Below, in pieces: positions 55,301-63,070 of a stretch of DNA of 64,000 bases (position 1 is the first letter of the stretch; each line of letters begins with the position of its first letter). Origin of the DNA: Rhodoblastus sp963804045 (GTDB lineage Bacteria; Pseudomonadota; Alphaproteobacteria; Rhizobiales; Beijerinckiaceae); contig CAWDOR010000046.1 of the NCBI GenBank assembly GCA_963804045.1, forward strand, positions 1 to 64,000. The letters run 5' to 3'. The notes under the pieces were generated by a model, which saw only the letters and a program-made list of their open reading frames with translations, made no database searches and was not told where the DNA came from. A program made the position numbers and the translations under genes.

Positions 55301-56502
55301 GCCGGAGCGCCATTGGCGGTGAAGACGGGATCCGGCAGGCTGACGAAATCGGTTCCCAGCGGCACATCGCCGGCCACGCCGCCGCTTTCGAGGCTCGATT
55401 GCGGTATCGTCGTGACGATGCCGGTGACCGACGTTCCCGTGGAATTGAGCTGCGCCACGACAATCTCGCCGCCGCCCGTGCCGCTCGAATTCTCCTGCTG
55501 GTCGATATAGAGCTGCTTGTTGACCGGATCGTAGCTGAGGCTGGCGTTGAGCCACTCGCCCGCCAGGGCCCCGGAGGGCAGCGCCAATTGCGTCGCCGTC
55601 TGATTGGCCCCGCCATTGGCGCTCACATACCAGAGCGAGGGCGCAGGCAACGCGCCGGAATTGGAATGATCGGCGCCGATCAGGAAAAACACCTTGTTGT
55701 CGGCGGCGTCGACGGCGACGCCGGTGATCACGCCATTAGGATCGACGCCATTGGCGTTGCTGGCTGGAAACTGGGTCGAGCTGGTGAGCTGCGTCAAGCT
55801 GTTCGTGGCGAGATTCTTGACATAGACCGCATTGCTCGGAGCAAAAGGCGCGAAGTCGTAGCCGGCGTCGTCGGCGACGAAATAAAGCAGCTGATTGGCC
55901 GCATCGAGCGCCATGGCGGTGATGTTGGAGACCGCCGTATTGGCGGCGTCCTGATTGCCGGTGTTGTCGCCGACCACGACGTAATTGGCCGAGCCGCCGC
56001 CCAGGCCGGTGACGACCGGCGTCGTCGCGCCATTCGCGGGATTGTATGAAAACGCCTGAATGCCGCTGACGGTCTGATCGTCGCCCCAGGTCGAGACATA
56101 GAGCTTGTGGTTGAGCGTATCGATGACGACATTATTGGTCAGGTCGCCGGCGGCGGCGTCGGCGGCGATCTGAATCCTGCCGACCGGCGCATTGGTTCCG
56201 ACCTTGTATTCGAGCAGATATTGCGCGTTCGGATCGGTGGTGTCGCCGTTCGGGCTGTCGAGATTGGCGGAGGCGTTGTCGACCACCCAATAATAGCCGG
56301 CGGCCGTATCCACGGCTATGCCAGTGTACCAGGGGAGCGACGAGCTGTAGACGGTCGAGGGCGGCAGCAGCGTCGTGTCGGTGGTTCCGTCGGAATTGAC
56401 GACTCCCGCCTCGTCGCCGACGCCAGCGGGTCCGTACTCGCCGTCGTTGGCGCCGGATTGTCCGTCTGTGTACCAGAGCTGGCCCGTGACTTTTTGGGTC
56501 AT
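52315..56502 (-). CDS. Large Hint-domain protein with beta-propeller-like head and five tandem repeats
   Basis: A 1395-residue protein. Residues 1 to ~430 have blade-like repeats (AVDTAAGYYWVVD, VIDTLNHKLYVSTW, ALDAANQLLYFVAD, AVDAADNKVFFLIG, SYDPVNKQLYID), suggesting a beta-propeller. Residues ~430-1070 hold five tandem 115-140-residue units with LNFTNQNGISGSY, L(S/L)LTGAASVA.YQ.AL.S(I/V).(Y/F)SS and RT(V/I)SW.V.DG, of cadherin/Ig-like type. The C-terminus from Cys1075 (CYCAATRILTARGEIAVEDL) to the end is a Hint_2 domain with WVSPGHNIPW and YYHVELDAHDILLADG, the intein/hedgehog-like autoprocessing fold. No signal peptide is visible, so type I or another secretion route is inferred. The start at 56502 (MTQKVTGQLW) is the best ATG. 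Confidence 0.85.
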   Translation of the reverse strand: MTQKVTGQLWYTDGQSGANDGEYGPAGVGDEAGVVNSDGTTDTTLLPPSTVYSSSLPWYTGIAVDTAAGYYWVVDNASANLDSPNGDTTDPNAQYLLEYKVGTNAPVGRIQIAADAAAGDLTNNVVIDTLNHKLYVSTWGDDQTVSGIQAFSYNPANGATTPVVTGLGGGSANYVVVGDNTGNQDAANTAVSNITAMALDAANQLLYFVADDAGYDFAPFAPSNAVYVKNLATNSLTQLTSSTQFPASNANGVDPNGVITGVAVDAADNKVFFLIGADHSNSGALPAPSLWYVSANGGANQTATQLALPSGALAGEWLNASLSYDPVNKQLYIDQQENSSGTGGGEIVVAQLNSTGTSVTGIVTTIPQSSLESGGVAGDVPLGTDFVSLPDPVFTANGAPAVENGAAVTLLGAGSTSTDASNGDYVKATVQITGGAFSSNESSAADDHLSLGGAGTVGTNIAASYDASTETLTLSGYDLVADYNKLLQEVQYSVTGANSTDYGQDNSRTITWTIDDGQSNIPAGAQNSTTTTVEITPVHTAPVLGGGGNSTTSYSPLGVPVPVDGGLTVSDVDSLTLASATVRITSGLQAADLLNFTAQNGISGSYDAATGALSLSGTASVADYQTALDSITYSSTSADPEVGGADLTRTVSWSVNDGFASNAASNSVTSTVNVGAAAPVFSGGGTTVNYPASGAPVAIDNTLTLGADDTIEQGGVLIDNYVAGDQLHFTNQNGISGVYSSGELLLTGAASAAAYQQALASVTFSSTASDPENAGASPTRTITFGVLDSQNNAASVNATVDVGPVAPLVSSLITPAIADYLPGGGAVALDPGLTVSSPDSPILTGATVSIGFGFQSGDLLNYVNQNGIVGTYDSADGVLSLTGAASVANYQSALDSIAYSSTSADPEVGGTDANRDISWTVTDGLSSNAASNSFASAVYVAPSAPALSGAGNLATYPYGGPAVAVDAGLTVASDVELTGATVTIANGFLTGDQLNFTNTANIAGSFNGDELVLSGTASAAAYQAALESVTFSSSNPDDTSGGADLSRTVSWMVSDGASANAISNTVTSTIDVLPCYCAATRILTARGEIAVEDLREGDLALTESGRLRPIRWIGRRALKLASHAAPEKVWPVRIRAGAFGTGRPCRDLWVSPGHNIPWRGALIPAILLANGQTVEQIHVESVTYYHVELDAHDILLADGLPAESYLDCGNRTAFENGGGALELHPDFEPKWPGDACLPIAKSGAGVEAAKAHLLARARNLGFALTDDPDLRLLADGQTIRPRIEGPRHIFSLPEGARKLRLVSRVWSPGHMRPDSADDRRLGVLVTRLECDGARQNLAALGQGWQAVESPDWRWTQGEAVLPGARREIAVEIGGAPLYWRERAATAPLRRRAVGA

Positions 56503-56668
56503 TCGAGGCTCCAAATCAAATTTGTGGTGAAATTTCCTGGGATTTTCTTGGCATCATCCCGCAGAGGAAGACGCTGGATCATTTGCGTCATGACCATAAC
56601 GGCACCTGCCGAAAAAACAATCCGTTACACGATAACAATTTCGAGACTCGGTTTTCAGACCGTTTATT

Positions 56669-58168
56669 TCAGATCATGCCGCAACGGCGCCAAAAGGGAA
56701 TCCAGTGCTCGATATAAGGTTTTAACTTGACCCTGAGCATGGCGACCGCCTCCGCGTCGCCGTCGAGGATCGCGCCCTCGGCGCTAGGACGGCGGCCCAG
56801 TTTTTTGACCGTCTCCAGACCCAGCTTCGCCGCCTGTTCGGCATTGCCGGCGCCGTCGAAATGCGCCGCCAGCGCCAGCAGGGCGAATTCGTCCACAGCC
56901 AGGCCGCCGCGCGTCGCCGGACAGGCGAGATGACCGTGCAGCCGGCCGTTTCGCGCCCGCTCCACGACCAGGCGGTTGAAGCGTCTGGCCGGCGCGCGAT
57001 CCGCCGGCGGGGCGCAAGACAGCGGCGCGATCTGCCCGGCCTCGACCAGCAGCGCCAGAGCCTCGCGCAAAACCGCCGGTCCGGCGGCGCGGCAGGGGCC
57101 CAGGCCGGCTAGCCCGGCCCATTCGGCGGGCCCTTGCGCCAGCCGGTCGAGCAGAGGCGCCAGCAGCGCCCGCGCCGCGCCGTCGCCGCCCGCGGGAATC
57201 TCGGCGATGCGCAGCGACGGGGGGACCGCCAGCAGAAAACCCGGCGCGGCCAAGGCTGAAGGCGCAGTGCTTTTCACGAAAATAGGGCTTCTCACGAAAA
57301 TATCGCGGCGAAAACTTCTGTTGGCCATGAGATCGCGCAAGGTCTCGCGCGCAAAACTCGCGGCGGCGTCGGGCAGCAGATCGGCGCCGGGGCCGAGCGG
57401 GTCGAAATTTTGCGAAACCGCCGCCGAGGCCGCATAGGCCAGCCCGGCCTCGGCGCAGAAATCGGCGGTTTCGGCAAAACTCAGCGGGCGCGCGTCGACA
57501 GCGAAATAATCGTGGATCAGATAGGCGGGGTCCTGCGTCGGAAAAGCTTCGGCCGCCCGGCGCAAAGCGGGATTTTCGGCGAAAATCGCCGCGCCGCCCA
57601 CCTTCAGCCCCGCCAGCAGCGCCGCGCCGAGGCGCAGCGCCATCGGCGCGTCCTCGGGCGCCAGGCGCCGCGCCGCCCGCATGGTCTGGCGCAAGGGGGC
57701 CAGCGCCGCCGCGCCGGGCAGGCAGGCGTAGGACAGCATCGCCAGCCCGCCCGCCTTCAAGCGCGCCGAGACAATATCGCGCAGCGCCCGCTGGCTGTCG
57801 GCGTCAATCCAGCTCAGCACGCCATGGGCGGCGACGAGATCGCAATCGCGGGCGCCGGCGGTCGCGGCCAGATCGCGAAAATCCGCCTGCTCGAAGCGCA
57901 GGTTGGCGAGCCCGGCGCGATCCGCCAGCTCGCGGCCCTGGGCGATATGGCCGGCGTTGAAATCGACGCCCTCGAAGCTCAGATCGGGATTGGCGGCGGC
58001 GAGCAGGGCCAGGCCGAAGCCCTGGCCGCAGCCCAGCTCCAGCATTTTCCTCACCGGCGGCGCGGCGGCGCCGGCGCAGAACAGGCCAAAGCCCAGATGC
58101 TGCGGCGCGAGCTCGGGATAATAGCCGGCGGTATAGGCGAAATCGCGGATATAAGCGTCCTGCGCCAC
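56669..58168 (-). CDS. Class I SAM-dependent methyltransferase with regulatory domain
   Basis: A 499-residue protein. The N-terminal half is a Rossmann methyltransferase: motif I LELGCGQGFGLALL (residues 44-57), FEGVDFNAGHIAQG, FRDLAA and LVAAHGVLSWID. The C-terminal half matches the methyltransferase regulatory domain (PF10119), from AYLIHDYFAVDARPLSFAE to about GLLEAL-like helices, then a helical tail. The target is unknown. It lies upstream of the Hint gene on the same strand and is divergent from the Tail-Collar genes, so it probably belongs to the same locus. Confidence 0.88.
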   Translation of the reverse strand: MAQDAYIRDFAYTAGYYPELAPQHLGFGLFCAGAAAPPVRKMLELGCGQGFGLALLAAANPDLSFEGVDFNAGHIAQGRELADRAGLANLRFEQADFRDLAATAGARDCDLVAAHGVLSWIDADSQRALRDIVSARLKAGGLAMLSYACLPGAAALAPLRQTMRAARRLAPEDAPMALRLGAALLAGLKVGGAAIFAENPALRRAAEAFPTQDPAYLIHDYFAVDARPLSFAETADFCAEAGLAYAASAAVSQNFDPLGPGADLLPDAAASFARETLRDLMANRSFRRDIFVRSPIFVKSTAPSALAAPGFLLAVPPSLRIAEIPAGGDGAARALLAPLLDRLAQGPAEWAGLAGLGPCRAAGPAVLREALALLVEAGQIAPLSCAPPADRAPARRFNRLVVERARNGRLHGHLACPATRGGLAVDEFALLALAAHFDGAGNAEQAAKLGLETVKKLGRRPSAEGAILDGDAEAVAMLRVKLKPYIEHWIPFWRRCGMI

Positions 58169-58399
58169 CGGGGCCTCCGCCGATCACGAAAATGTCAGCG
58201 CGCCGGAAATTCTTCGTCGCCGCCGCGCGATTGCCCAGCTTGCCAATCTCTGTTACCTTTAGTCAACTTAGTGTTTTTCAAAACCTTTCGACGGCCGCGC
58301 GCCCGCGCCAAAAATAAAACCAGTCCTCATGGTCAGAGATTTTGCGCCGCGCCGGTTCTTGCGCGCCCGGCTTTCGCACGGCTTCATCAGGAGACGGAC

Positions 58400-58924
58400 A
58401 TGTCGAGTCCCTATGTTGGCGAGATCAGACTTTTCGCCGGAAATTTCGCGCCGGTCGGCTGGGCCTTCTGCGACGGGTCGATCCAGTCGATCGCCAATAA
58501 CGAAACCTTGTTCAATCTGATCGGCACGACCTATGGCGGCGACGGCCAATCCACCTTCGCCCTGCCCAATCTGAGCGGCCGCTTTCCCCTGCATCAGGGA
58601 ACCGGCCAGGGCGCAGCCTATGTCATGGGCCAGTCCGGCGGCGCCGAGACGGTGGCGGTGACGGTGGCGCAGCTTCCCGCCCACAGCCATCAGGTCGCCA
58701 CCACCGCGCCGGGAACCGCCAATGTGCCCGCGAGCACTCTGCTGCTCTCCGACCAGGCCGGCGCGCCACCGGTCTATGCCGCCCCCAACGCGGCGACGCT
58801 GGTCGCATTGGCGGGGCAATCGGTCGGCGCGACCGGCGGCGGCCAGGGCCATGACAATATGCACCCCTATCTGGCGGTGAATTTCATCATCTCGCTGTTT
58901 GGCGTCTATCCCTCGCAGAACTGA
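58400..58924 (+). CDS. Phage Tail Collar domain protein 1 (microcystin-dependent-protein-like)
   Basis: A 174-residue protein. The N-terminal collar motif reads GEIRLFAGNFAPVGWAFCDG, then LIGTTYGGDGQSTFALPNLSGRFPLHQG, with a C-terminal HDNMHPYLAVNFIISLFGVYPSQN. The family covers tail-fibre collars and the bacterial MdpB-type proteins whose role is unknown. The start at 58400 follows CAGGAGACGG. It is first of three tandem paralogues with 33- and 63-bp gaps, likely one operon starting in the 231-bp gap after the methyltransferase gene. Confidence 0.93.
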   Translation: MSSPYVGEIRLFAGNFAPVGWAFCDGSIQSIANNETLFNLIGTTYGGDGQSTFALPNLSGRFPLHQGTGQGAAYVMGQSGGAETVAVTVAQLPAHSHQVATTAPGTANVPASTLLLSDQAGAPPVYAAPNAATLVALAGQSVGATGGGQGHDNMHPYLAVNFIISLFGVYPSQN

Positions 58925-58957
58925 GCCGACAATCCCGCCCTCGCCTGGAGCGCTGCC

Positions 58958-59506
58958 ATGTCCGATCAATTTCTCGCGGAAATCAGGATGTTTCCCTTCA
59001 ATTTCGCCCCGGTCGGCTGGGCCATGTGCAATGGCCAGCTTCTGCCGATTTCGCAGAATACGGCGCTGTTCTCGCTGATCGGCACGTTTTATGGCGGCGA
59101 CGGGCGCACGAATTTCGCCCTGCCCAATCTTCAAGGCGCCGCGCCGCTCGCCGCCGGCCAGGGCGCGGGCCTGTCGCTGCGCGACCTGGGCGAGACCGGC
59201 GGCGAGGCTGGCGTGACGCTGCTCGCCGCGACCATGCCCTCGCACAGCCATGCGATTTCCGCCTCGACCTCGCCGGGAACCACCACGGTGAGCAATGGCG
59301 ACCAGCTCGGCGTCGGCAAGTCGGGGAGCAAGACGGCGCAGACCGTGGTCAATCTCTACAGTCCCAACGCCGCGCAGGCGACTGCTGGCCTCGCCGCCAA
59401 CGCCATGACGCTGACCGGCGGCAGCCAGCCGCATAATAATCTCATGCCCTATCTCGCCCTGAACTTCTGCATCGCCTTGCAGGGCGTGTTCCCCGCGCGG
59501 TCTTGA
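58958..59506 (+). CDS. Phage Tail Collar domain protein 2
   Basis: A 182-residue paralogue. MSDQFLAEIRMFPFNFAPVGW and CNGQLLPIS, then LIGTFYGGDGRTNFALPNLQG, form the collar domain. The variable middle (SASTSPGTTTVSNGDQLG) is Ser/Thr/Gly-rich. The end is PHNNLMPYLALNFCIALQGVFP. A CTGGAG site precedes the ATG. It diverges from copy 1 mainly in the middle, as expected if that region faces the outside. Confidence 0.93.
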   Translation: MSDQFLAEIRMFPFNFAPVGWAMCNGQLLPISQNTALFSLIGTFYGGDGRTNFALPNLQGAAPLAAGQGAGLSLRDLGETGGEAGVTLLAATMPSHSHAISASTSPGTTTVSNGDQLGVGKSGSKTAQTVVNLYSPNAAQATAGLAANAMTLTGGSQPHNNLMPYLALNFCIALQGVFPARS

Positions 59507-59569
59507 ATCCAGTCTTTCGAACAAGCCGGCCTCCGCCGTCGCGGGACAGGCCTCACAGCGGAGACGACC

Positions 59570-60100
59570 ATGTCCACCCCCTATCTCGGCGAAATCAAGA
59601 TCGTCAGCTTCAATTATCCGCCCAAGGGCTGGGCGCTATGCAACGGCCAGATCCTGCCGATCAATCAATATCAGGCCTTGTTCGCCTTGCTGGGCACGAC
59701 CTATGGCGGCAATGGCGTGCAGACCTTCGCCCTGCCCAATCTGCAAGGGGCTGTTCCCATGCATGAGGGCAACGGCTTCACCCTCGGCCAGAGCGGCGGC
59801 GAGCCCGCGCACACGCTGGTCGTCGCGGAAACCCCGGCGCATCGCCATGCGCTGATGGCCGACGCCATCACTGCCGCCACCGCCTCGACGCCAACCGCGA
59901 CATCGGTGCTGGGCCAGTCCTCCGGCGCCGGTCCGAACGGCGCGGTGAGCGAAAATATTTACGGCTCGGGCGCGGCCAGCGGGGCGCTGTCGCCGGCCAG
60001 CGCCAACGCGGGCGGCGGCCAGGCCCATGAAAACCGCTCGCCTTACCTGACCCTGAATTTCGTCATCGCCATGAGCGGCATTTTCCCGACCCAGAACTGA
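59570..60100 (+). CDS. Phage Tail Collar domain protein 3
   Basis: A 176-residue paralogue. MSTPYLGEIKIVSFNYPPKGW with CNGQILPINQYQALFALLGTTYGGNG, then FALPNLQGAVPMHEG and the C-terminal HENRSPYLTLNFVIAMSGIFPTQN. A CGGAGACG site precedes the ATG. It ends four bases before the convergent stop of the DUF6916-like gene, leaving no room for a terminator. Confidence 0.93.
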   Translation: MSTPYLGEIKIVSFNYPPKGWALCNGQILPINQYQALFALLGTTYGGNGVQTFALPNLQGAVPMHEGNGFTLGQSGGEPAHTLVVAETPAHRHALMADAITAATASTPTATSVLGQSSGAGPNGAVSENIYGSGAASGALSPASANAGGGQAHENRSPYLTLNFVIAMSGIFPTQN

Positions 60101-60104
60101 GCCT

Positions 60105-60410
60105 TCAATTGAACACGGCCTGATAGTCCTGGCGGTGGGGATGCGGCGTATGAACCGGCATCAGATAGAGATCGAAGCAGGCGCCGGTCTCGGCGACCAG
60201 CCGGCGCAGCCCCTCGGGCAGCACGACGCCGGCGGGCCCCTCGAAGATCAGGGCGAAGCCGGGGCGAAAACCGCCGATGGCGGCGCTCTCAAGGATCTCG
60301 CGCAGCGCCAGTTGGCGGTCCCAGCCCTCGACGGCGAAGACCCCGCCCTGAAACGGCCGGAAATTTTCAACGCCCAGCTCCCCAAGGGCGGGATCGAGAG
60401 AGTTGCGCAT
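60105..60410 (-). CDS. DUF6916-like small protein
   Basis: A 101-residue protein with F-PFQGGVFAVEG, LREILESAAIGGFRPGFALIFEGP, then LPEGLRRLVAETGACFDLYLMPVHTP and a QDYQAVFN end. This is the pattern of the DUF6916 family, which repeatedly accompanies Tail-Collar genes (recalled, not searched). It is transcribed against the three collar genes, and its ATG lies in the leader of the acetyltransferase gene going the other way. Confidence 0.72.
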   Translation of the reverse strand: MRNSLDPALGELGVENFRPFQGGVFAVEGWDRQLALREILESAAIGGFRPGFALIFEGPAGVVLPEGLRRLVAETGACFDLYLMPVHTPHPHRQDYQAVFN

Positions 60411-60452
60411 GCCAACGCCTTTCCGCTTGATCGTGCGCCCAGTATAGATTCC

Positions 60453-60974
60453 GTTGCGTCGTCAGGCCAGAGCCGCTGGGCCGGGCGCCGTGTCGAAAGC
60501 CCGGCCGGGCCGCTGGTTTTGCGCGCCGAGACGGCGGAGGACGCGGAGTTTCGCTTCAAGCTGTTCCGGCAGGCGCGCGCCGCCGAATGCGCCGCGCTGG
60601 CGGCGACGCCGATGTTCGACGCCCTGCTGCGCCAGCAATTCGCCGCGCAAAACACCGCCTATGCCGGCGCCGACTTGCTGATCGTCTTGAGCCAAGCCGG
60701 CGCGCGCCTGGGCCGTCTGGCGCTGCAACAGGCGGAAAGCCTCGACATTGTCGACATAGCCCTGTCGCCCGAGGCGCGCGGCAAAGGGATTGGCGCGGCG
60801 CTGATCCTGTTTCTGCAACGGCAGGCGCGCGACGCCGCCGTGCCCCTGCGCCTCAATGTCGCGCGCGGCAATTGGCGCGCGGCGGCGCTTTATCGCCGGC
60901 TGGGCTTTGGCGAATGCGGCGGCGACGCTGTTTATGCGGCCATGGTCTGGACCGCGCCGCTAACCAAGGATTGA
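60453..60974 (+). CDS. GNAT family N-acetyltransferase (start unresolved)
   Basis: The frame ending at 60974 has clear GNAT content: LVLRAETAEDAEFRFKLFRQAR, then LDIVDIALSPEARGKGIGAALILFLQRQA (acetyl-CoA-binding loop RGKGIG), then NWRAAALYRRLGFGEC. No ATG, GTG or TTG lies at the right place in this frame before 60519. The left end given is therefore approximate, and a missing base near 60410-60500 may have removed the true start. The GNAT subtype with FRFKLFRQAR-like opening accompanies collar-gene clusters in other genomes (from memory). Confidence 0.75.
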   Translation, partial: VASSGQSRWAGRRVESPAGPLVLRAETAEDAEFRFKLFRQARAAECAALAATPMFDALLRQQFAAQNTAYAGADLLIVLSQAGARLGRLALQQAESLDIVDIALSPEARGKGIGAALILFLQRQARDAAVPLRLNVARGNWRAAALYRRLGFGECGGDAVYAAMVWTAPLTKD

Positions 60975-61085
60975 CCAATTCTCGGAATATCCTGAGGTTA
61001 AACCGTGTTTACGCGCGTCATTTACCACGCGTGAACCCGATCCGGCGAGACTTCCGGCCAGATTTTACCGATCTGGAGTTGGAAA

Positions 61086-61646
61086 ATGGCCAATTACGTG
61101 ATTTTGGGCGTCATGATTGTCGCCGCCCTCTGGACTCTCGTCACCTATAACGGCCTGGTCGGGCTGCGCCAGTCGGCGTCGCAGGCCTATGCCGACATTG
61201 ACGTGCAGCTCAAATATCGCGCCGATCTCATCCCCGGCCTGGTCGAGACGGTGAAGGGCTACGCCGCCCATGAGCATTCCACGCTGGAAGCGGTGATGTC
61301 GGCGCGCGGCGCGGCGATGTCGGCCCGCGAGCCGGAACAGGCGGCGCAGGCGCAGGCCGTGCTGTCAGGCGCGCTGGGCCGGCTGATGGCGGTGGCCGAG
61401 GCCTATCCCGATCTCAAGGCCAACCGCAATTTCCAGGCGCTTCAGGACCAGCTCGCCGATATCGAGGCCAAGCTCGCCGCCGCCCGCCGCTTCTTCAACA
61501 ATGCGGTCAGCGAATATAACGCCTCGATCCAGGCTTTCCCCGCCGTGCTGTTCGCCCGCAATTTCGGCTTCGCCGAACGGGCCTTTTTCGACATGGGCGA
61601 GACCCAGCGCGCGGCGCTCGACGCGGCGCCTTCGGTCAAATTCTGA
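61086..61646 (+). CDS. lemA: LemA family protein
   Basis: A 186-residue protein with one N-terminal membrane helix (YVILGVMIVAALWTLVTYNGLV), followed by the LemA helical bundle: QASAYADIDVQLKYRADLIPGLVETVKGYA and RFFNNAVSEYNASIQAFPAVLFARNFGF. Members are membrane-bound envelope proteins, often beside an M48 protease as here. Transcription should end at the terminator 8 bp after its stop. Confidence 0.93.
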   Translation: MANYVILGVMIVAALWTLVTYNGLVGLRQSASQAYADIDVQLKYRADLIPGLVETVKGYAAHEHSTLEAVMSARGAAMSAREPEQAAQAQAVLSGALGRLMAVAEAYPDLKANRNFQALQDQLADIEAKLAAARRFFNNAVSEYNASIQAFPAVLFARNFGFAERAFFDMGETQRAALDAAPSVKF

Positions 61647-61653
61647 TCCTTGC

Positions 61654-61682
61654 GCCGCCCGGCGTTTCGGGCGGCTTTTTTT
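61654..61682 (+). terminator. Intrinsic terminator after lemA
   Basis: GCCGCCC pairs with GGGCGGC (7-bp perfect stem, 8-base loop), followed by seven T. It ends 14 bases before the ATG of the M48 protease gene, so it separates lemA from that gene or attenuates read-through. Confidence 0.88.
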
Positions 61683-61696
61683 GACGGATCGAAGCC

Positions 61697-63070
61697 ATGT
61701 TTCAGGCCTATGGTCTCACCACCCATATTCGCGCCAATCGCGCCCGTTCGGCGGTGCTGCTGATCGCCCTGTTCGCCATGAGTTTCGTCATGGCCTATGG
61801 GCTGCTGCTGATCGCCGACGGCGTGATGCTGCGGTATGGCTACGATCTTTTCCGCGACGGCGCGGCGGCCAAGCCGGCGCTGGCGCCCTTCAACGCCGGC
61901 TTCGTCCGCCATGTCGCCGCCGCCCGTTACTCGGCCCCAAGCTTCCACGCCCACACATTCCAGGAGCTGCTGATCCTCGCCGGCGGGCAATTGCTCAAGG
62001 CCTCGCCGCTGGTGGTCGCGCTCACCCTGCTCTGGGCGCTGGGCGGCACATGGGCGAGCCAGTCGCTGGTGGCCATGGCCTCGGGGGCGCGCGAGGCCTC
62101 CACCGCCGAGAGCCGCAAATTGCTGGCTCTGTTGGAAAATCTCTGCATCTCCAGGGGCATGGCGACGCCGCGGCTGGAAATCGTCGACGACAGCGCGCTC
62201 AACGCCTTCGCCTCGGGCTTCGGCAAGGGCAATTATTGCGTCACCGTGACCACGGGCCTGCTGGAGACGCTGGACAGCGACGAGATCGAGGCCGTGCTGG
62301 GTCATGAGCTCACCCATATCCGCAATGAGGATGTGCGGCTGATGACTTTCGCCGGCGTCATCGTCGGCGCCTTCGCCTTCATCGCCGACATCTTGCAGGA
62401 TTCGATGTTTCGCGTGCGTTGGCGGCTCGCCGGGCGCGGCTCCGGCGACAAGAACGGCGGCCTCGCTTTTCTCGCCATAGCGGTCGGCTTCGCCCTGGTG
62501 ATTTTCGCCTGGTTCAGCTCGGTGCTGATCCGGCTGTGCCTGTCGCGCAAGCGGGAATTTCTGGCCGACGCCGGCTCGGTGGAACTGACCAAGAATCCCG
62601 ACGCCATGATCTCGGCGCTGCAAAAGATTTCCGGCCATAGCGCGCTGTTGCGCGCGCCCTCGGGCCTGATGGAAATGTGCATCGACAATCCCGGCGACCG
62701 CTGGATCGATCTGTTCGCCACCCACCCGTCCATCGACCGCCGCATCGACGCGCTGAAGCGCTACGCCGCCGGCCGCGAACGCGACCCCTCGCGTCCGGGC
62801 AAGCCGAGCTTCGCCGAGGCGGCGCGGCGCAGCGCCGGCGCGGGGCCGAAGCCGCTGTTCAACCCCACGGCGCCCAAACCCTATCGCGCCCTGCCCTCGG
62901 AACAGACGCCCGCCCCCGCCGCGCCCGAACCGGCGCCGGTTTCGGCGCTGGCTGCGACCGCCGCGCTGATGGGCCGCAAAAATGCCGCGGAACAGCCTTC
63001 GGTCCTGCAAGGGCTGAGTTCCGACCGCCTCGCCCTGCTCCGCGTCGCGCCGCGCGCCAAGGCGGGGTGA
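61697..63070 (+). CDS. M48 family metallopeptidase (HtpX-like)
   Basis: A 457-residue membrane zinc protease. Two N-terminal helices precede the protease domain with HELTH (His203, Glu204, His207) and the third ligand in SRKREFLADAGSV. Two more helices lie between these motifs. The C-terminal 110 residues are Pro/Ala-rich and low in complexity. It probably degrades misfolded membrane proteins. The start is 14 bp after the lemA terminator, so either read-through or a promoter inside lemA drives it. Confidence 0.9.
   Translation: MFQAYGLTTHIRANRARSAVLLIALFAMSFVMAYGLLLIADGVMLRYGYDLFRDGAAAKPALAPFNAGFVRHVAAARYSAPSFHAHTFQELLILAGGQLLKASPLVVALTLLWALGGTWASQSLVAMASGAREASTAESRKLLALLENLCISRGMATPRLEIVDDSALNAFASGFGKGNYCVTVTTGLLETLDSDEIEAVLGHELTHIRNEDVRLMTFAGVIVGAFAFIADILQDSMFRVRWRLAGRGSGDKNGGLAFLAIAVGFALVIFAWFSSVLIRLCLSRKREFLADAGSVELTKNPDAMISALQKISGHSALLRAPSGLMEMCIDNPGDRWIDLFATHPSIDRRIDALKRYAAGRERDPSRPGKPSFAEAARRSAGAGPKPLFNPTAPKPYRALPSEQTPAPAAPEPAPVSALAATAALMGRKNAAEQPSVLQGLSSDRLALLRVAPRAKAG

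Noticed and set aside
52264..56049. A 1261-residue open frame on the plus strand antisense to the Hint gene
   Set aside because: It is low-complexity (Arg/Gly/Asp/Ala-rich), has no domain, and mirrors the codon-position bias of the real minus-strand gene.
58400..60100. A prophage
   Set aside because: Only Tail-Collar genes are present. There is no integrase, capsid, terminase, portal, tape-measure or lysis gene, and no attachment repeats were seen.
60998..61012. CtrA-like TTAA-N7-TTAC before lemA
   Set aside because: The second half-site lacks the AAC end, and a match this loose is expected by chance.
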